Source of the DNA: Chloroflexota bacterium
GTDB taxonomy: Bacteria; Chloroflexota; Dormibacteria; CF-121
Length of the DNA stretch: 6,354 nucleotides
Direction: 5' to 3'
Assembly: GCA_005882525.1 (NCBI GenBank)
Contig: VBGO01000172.1
Coordinates: 1 to 6,354, forward strand
Position numbers and translations under genes: made by a program. Below the pieces are notes generated by a model. It was not told the DNA's origin. It ran no database searches and was given only the letters and a program-made list of their open reading frames with translations. Positions 4,668-6,354 of this stretch are shown one piece after another; position 1 is the first letter of the stretch, and each line of letters begins with the position of its first letter.

Positions 4668-5762
4668 TTGAGGCGAACGTCATACCCTACGTCCGGCTAC
4701 AGCCTCGGGACGCGCGGCCGCCGCTCGTCGCGCCGTCTGGTCGCGCCTCCGCGCCGGCGCACTCCCGTGATCCGGCTGCTGATCGTGGCCGTGGCGCTTT
4801 TGCTGGGCAGCCGCGCTTTTTCGCAGCTGCAGCCGCACCGCGACATCACGCCGGTCGCCGCCACCGCGCGGACCGCGACCCCGCATCCGTCGGTCGCCGC
4901 CCGGTCGGCGCCGACCACGAAGCCGACACCGTCGCCCTCACCGACGCCGATCCCGAGCCAGCTGCCGCAGGTCAAGGTCCCGGTGCTCAGCGCGAGCTGG
5001 CTGCGCACCCACCCGATCGCGGAGATTCCCCAGATCAAGGGCCGGGCCGCGATCGTCGTCGACCTGACCGCCGGGCAAATCATCTACCAGCAGGCGCAGA
5101 CGACCCGGTATCCCGAGGCGTCCCTCACCAAGATGATGACCGCCATGGTGGCGGCCGACCTGGCGCCGCTGGATCGGCTGATCACGGTCCCCGACGCGGC
5201 GACCCAGGTCGAACCCAACCACATGGGGATCAGCAGCGGCGAGAAGCTGACGCTGCGGGAGCTGCTCGAGGGGATGCTCCTCGATTCCGGCAATGACGCG
5301 GCGGAAGCGGTCGCCATGGGAATCGTCGACCGACCGCGGTTCATCGACTTCATGAATCAGAAAGCCACCGCGCTCCACCTGCGGGCGACGCATTTCACCA
5401 ACCCCAGTGGGCTGGATGAGACCGACCACCACAGCTCGGCCTACGACCTGGCCGTCGTCGGGGCGACGCTGCTGGCTGATTACCCGGACCTCCGCACGAT
5501 CGTCGCGTCGAAGCAAGTCGCGATCTACGCGACGCCCCAGCACAAGGCGTTCAACCCGGTCAACATCGACCGGCTGCTCTGGACCTATCCGGGGGCGATC
5601 GGGCTCAAGCCCGGCTACACCGGGGCTGCCGGGTACTGTCTGGCCGCGGCGGCGACGCGCAGCGGGCGCACGATCCTCGTGGTGGTGCTCGGCAGCACCC
5701 AGCACTTCACCGACGCCGCGACGCTCCTCGACTTCGGATTCCGTCACCCCATCACGCGCTGA
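4668..5762 (+). CDS. Membrane-anchored D-alanyl-D-alanine carboxypeptidase-like protein (peptidase S11)
   Basis: This protein belongs to the low-molecular-weight penicillin-binding protein family, which trims the terminal D-Ala from peptidoglycan stem peptides outside the membrane. Numbered from TTG 4668 (364 aa), it has a basic N-terminus (RRSSRR, PPRRR), one membrane segment (about 34-51, VIRLLIVAVALLLGSRAF) and a Pro/Thr/Ser-rich linker (about 60-100). The catalytic domain follows, with SxxK as SLTK (Ser152, Lys155), SxN as SGN (207-209) and a third motif KPG (314-316) in LKPGYTG, where most relatives have KTG. The C-terminal beta-rich domain of DacA is absent. The start is uncertain: the frame is open from a TTG at 4590, which lies upstream of the likely promoter; TTG 4668 keeps the basic region; GTG 4767 would begin at the membrane helix. 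None of the later two has a Shine-Dalgarno site. DUF421 follows after 23 bp. Confidence 0.88.
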   Translation: MRRTSYPTSGYSLGTRGRRSSRRLVAPPRRRTPVIRLLIVAVALLLGSRAFSQLQPHRDITPVAATARTATPHPSVAARSAPTTKPTPSPSPTPIPSQLPQVKVPVLSASWLRTHPIAEIPQIKGRAAIVVDLTAGQIIYQQAQTTRYPEASLTKMMTAMVAADLAPLDRLITVPDAATQVEPNHMGISSGEKLTLRELLEGMLLDSGNDAAEAVAMGIVDRPRFIDFMNQKATALHLRATHFTNPSGLDETDHHSSAYDLAVVGATLLADYPDLRTIVASKQVAIYATPQHKAFNPVNIDRLLWTYPGAIGLKPGYTGAAGYCLAAAATRSGRTILVVVLGSTQHFTDAATLLDFGFRHPITR

Positions 5763-5770
5763 CCGAATCG

Positions 5771-5776
5771 TAAACT
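5771..5776 (+). promoter_or_regulatory. Possible -10 element just before the DUF421 gene
   Basis: TAAACT fits the TAnnnT -10 pattern and lies 9 nt before the ATG at 5786. A start of transcription 7-8 nt downstream would leave only 2-3 untranslated nucleotides. There is no clear -35. The alternative is that the gene is simply read through from the carboxypeptidase gene. Confidence 0.2.
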
Positions 5777-5785
5777 TCGCCTGAC

Positions 5786-6316
5786 ATGGGCGGTCTCGGT
5801 GAGATCTTTCATCTCGGCATTCCCTGGTGGCACCTGGTCGCCCGCGCGGTCATCATCTATGTGGTCTTCTTCATCGGCCTGCGCCTCTTCGGCAAGCGCG
5901 AACTCGGGCAGTTCACGACCTTCGACCTGGTCCTGGTCCTGCTCGTCGCCAACGCACTGCAGCCGGCGATCACGGGCCCGGACAACTCGGTCACCGGCGG
6001 GGCGATCATCGTCGCCATCCTCCTGGTCTTCAATCGCGGCGTGGCGATGGTTCGGAGCCGGTGGCCGTGGTTCGATCGTTTGATCGAGCCGCCGCCGACT
6101 GTCGTGGTCAAGGACGGCAACGTGATCAACGAGAGCCTGGAAAAGGAAGGGCTCAGCGTCGACGACGTCGAGATGGCCATCCGCGAGCATGGCGTGGAGA
6201 AGCTCAGCGATGTCAAAGAAGCGGTGCTCGAAAACGACGGAAGCATCAGCGTCGTGACGAAAGCCAGCGGCCAGCGCTATCGACGCCGCCGGCGCGTGCG
6301 CTTCCTCAAGCGGTAG
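5786..6316 (+). CDS. DUF421 (YetF-like) membrane protein
   Basis: This 176-aa protein has the layout of DUF421 proteins, a widespread family of unknown biochemical role; members in spore formers (YetF and relatives) belong to membrane complexes affecting germination or stability. Three N-terminal membrane segments (about 15-33, 46-63, 69-88) include the family signature GKRELGQFTTFDLV (36-49) and a conserved ANALQPAITGP. The cytoplasmic C-terminal domain begins near EPPPTVVVKDGNVI (101-114) and runs through LSVDDVEMAIREHGV (123-137) and SDVKEAVLENDGSISVV. It ends in a very basic tail (RYRRRRRVRFLKR, 164-176), probably contacting membrane phospholipid or nucleic acid. ATG 5786 matches the usual N-terminus of the family but has no Shine-Dalgarno sequence. 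It lies 23 bp after the carboxypeptidase gene and 4 bp before the next start, suggesting one transcript. No function can be assigned beyond the family. Confidence 0.9.
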   Translation: MGGLGEIFHLGIPWWHLVARAVIIYVVFFIGLRLFGKRELGQFTTFDLVLVLLVANALQPAITGPDNSVTGGAIIVAILLVFNRGVAMVRSRWPWFDRLIEPPPTVVVKDGNVINESLEKEGLSVDDVEMAIREHGVEKLSDVKEAVLENDGSISVVTKASGQRYRRRRRVRFLKR

Positions 6317-6320
6317 CTGG

Positions 6321-6354
6321 GTGGCTGAAGAGCGTCGGGTCGTCACCATCCTGT
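6321..6354 (+). CDS. Start of a probable class III adenylate/guanylate cyclase domain protein (truncated by window end)
   Basis: Only 11 codons are visible, starting at GTG 6321: MAEERRVVTIL. The EERRVVTIL string is the usual opening of the class III nucleotide cyclase homology domain (ERRVVTVLFADLVG...) in proteins that often fuse a cyclase-like domain to an AAA/TPR regulatory region in Actinobacteria and Chloroflexota. The start lies 4 nt after the DUF421 stop codon, as in an operon, with no good ribosome binding site. The identification rests on a very short stretch and is an inference. Confidence 0.5.
   Translation, partial: MAEERRVVTIL

Noticed and set aside
4907..4970. Repetitive Pro/Thr/Ser codons in the carboxypeptidase gene as a DNA repeat or CRISPR-like element
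   Set aside because: There is no regular repeat unit; it is the coding of a normal low-complexity periplasmic linker.
4938..5747. 269-aa open frame on the minus strand opposite the carboxypeptidase gene
   Set aside because: The carboxypeptidase frame carries all three active-site motifs; the antisense product is a low-complexity Arg/Gly/Asp-rich string with no recognisable domain.
5744..6349. 201-aa open frame on the minus strand opposite DUF421
   Set aside because: The plus strand encodes a clear DUF421 protein over the same bases; the antisense frame has no motif and is an artefact of codon bias.

Overview
The window comes from a strongly GC-rich bacterium, with most third codon positions G or C. 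The gene mix suggests a soil lineage such as Chloroflexota, Dormibacterota or a deep actinobacterial relative: a KdpD-like/GAF histidine kinase, a small Rho-N/SAP-like basic protein, AzlCD, a Pro/Thr-linker D,D-carboxypeptidase and a DUF421 protein. That placement is an inference; no rRNA or other phylogenetic marker is present. I see no tRNA, CRISPR array, insertion sequence or phage gene.

Left part (1-2342, minus strand): a complete 698-aa membrane sensor histidine kinase, followed by the 5' part of an unidentified gene that runs off the left edge. No response regulator is visible beside the kinase. A 109-bp divergent intergenic region (2343-2451) separates the kinase from a rightward PfpI/DJ-1 family gene that has an excellent ribosome binding site and ends in a textbook intrinsic terminator (2991-3027).

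Middle part (3038-4230): azlC and azlD, overlapping and rightward, encode a two-subunit branched-chain amino acid exporter. The T-rich tail of the preceding terminator appears to double as the -10 element of azlC, which could give a leaderless mRNA. A 237-bp stretch with no convincing gene follows azlD.

Right part (4231-6354): a leftward small charged protein with a C-terminal Rho-N/SAP-like motif is divergent from a rightward group. That group is a membrane-anchored D-alanyl-D-alanine carboxypeptidase-like protein, a DUF421/YetF membrane protein 23 bp later, and, 4 bp further on, the first codons of what looks like a class III nucleotide cyclase domain protein. The three are tightly spaced without terminators and may form one transcription unit.

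The genes look like ordinary envelope, stress and sensing functions, and I did not find a clearly new multi-gene system. The points most worth a second look are the terminator/-10 overlap before azlC, the KPG variant of the third active-site motif in the carboxypeptidase, the chain of overlapping mini-ORFs leading into the carboxypeptidase start, and the contrast between genes with strong Shine-Dalgarno sites and genes with none.
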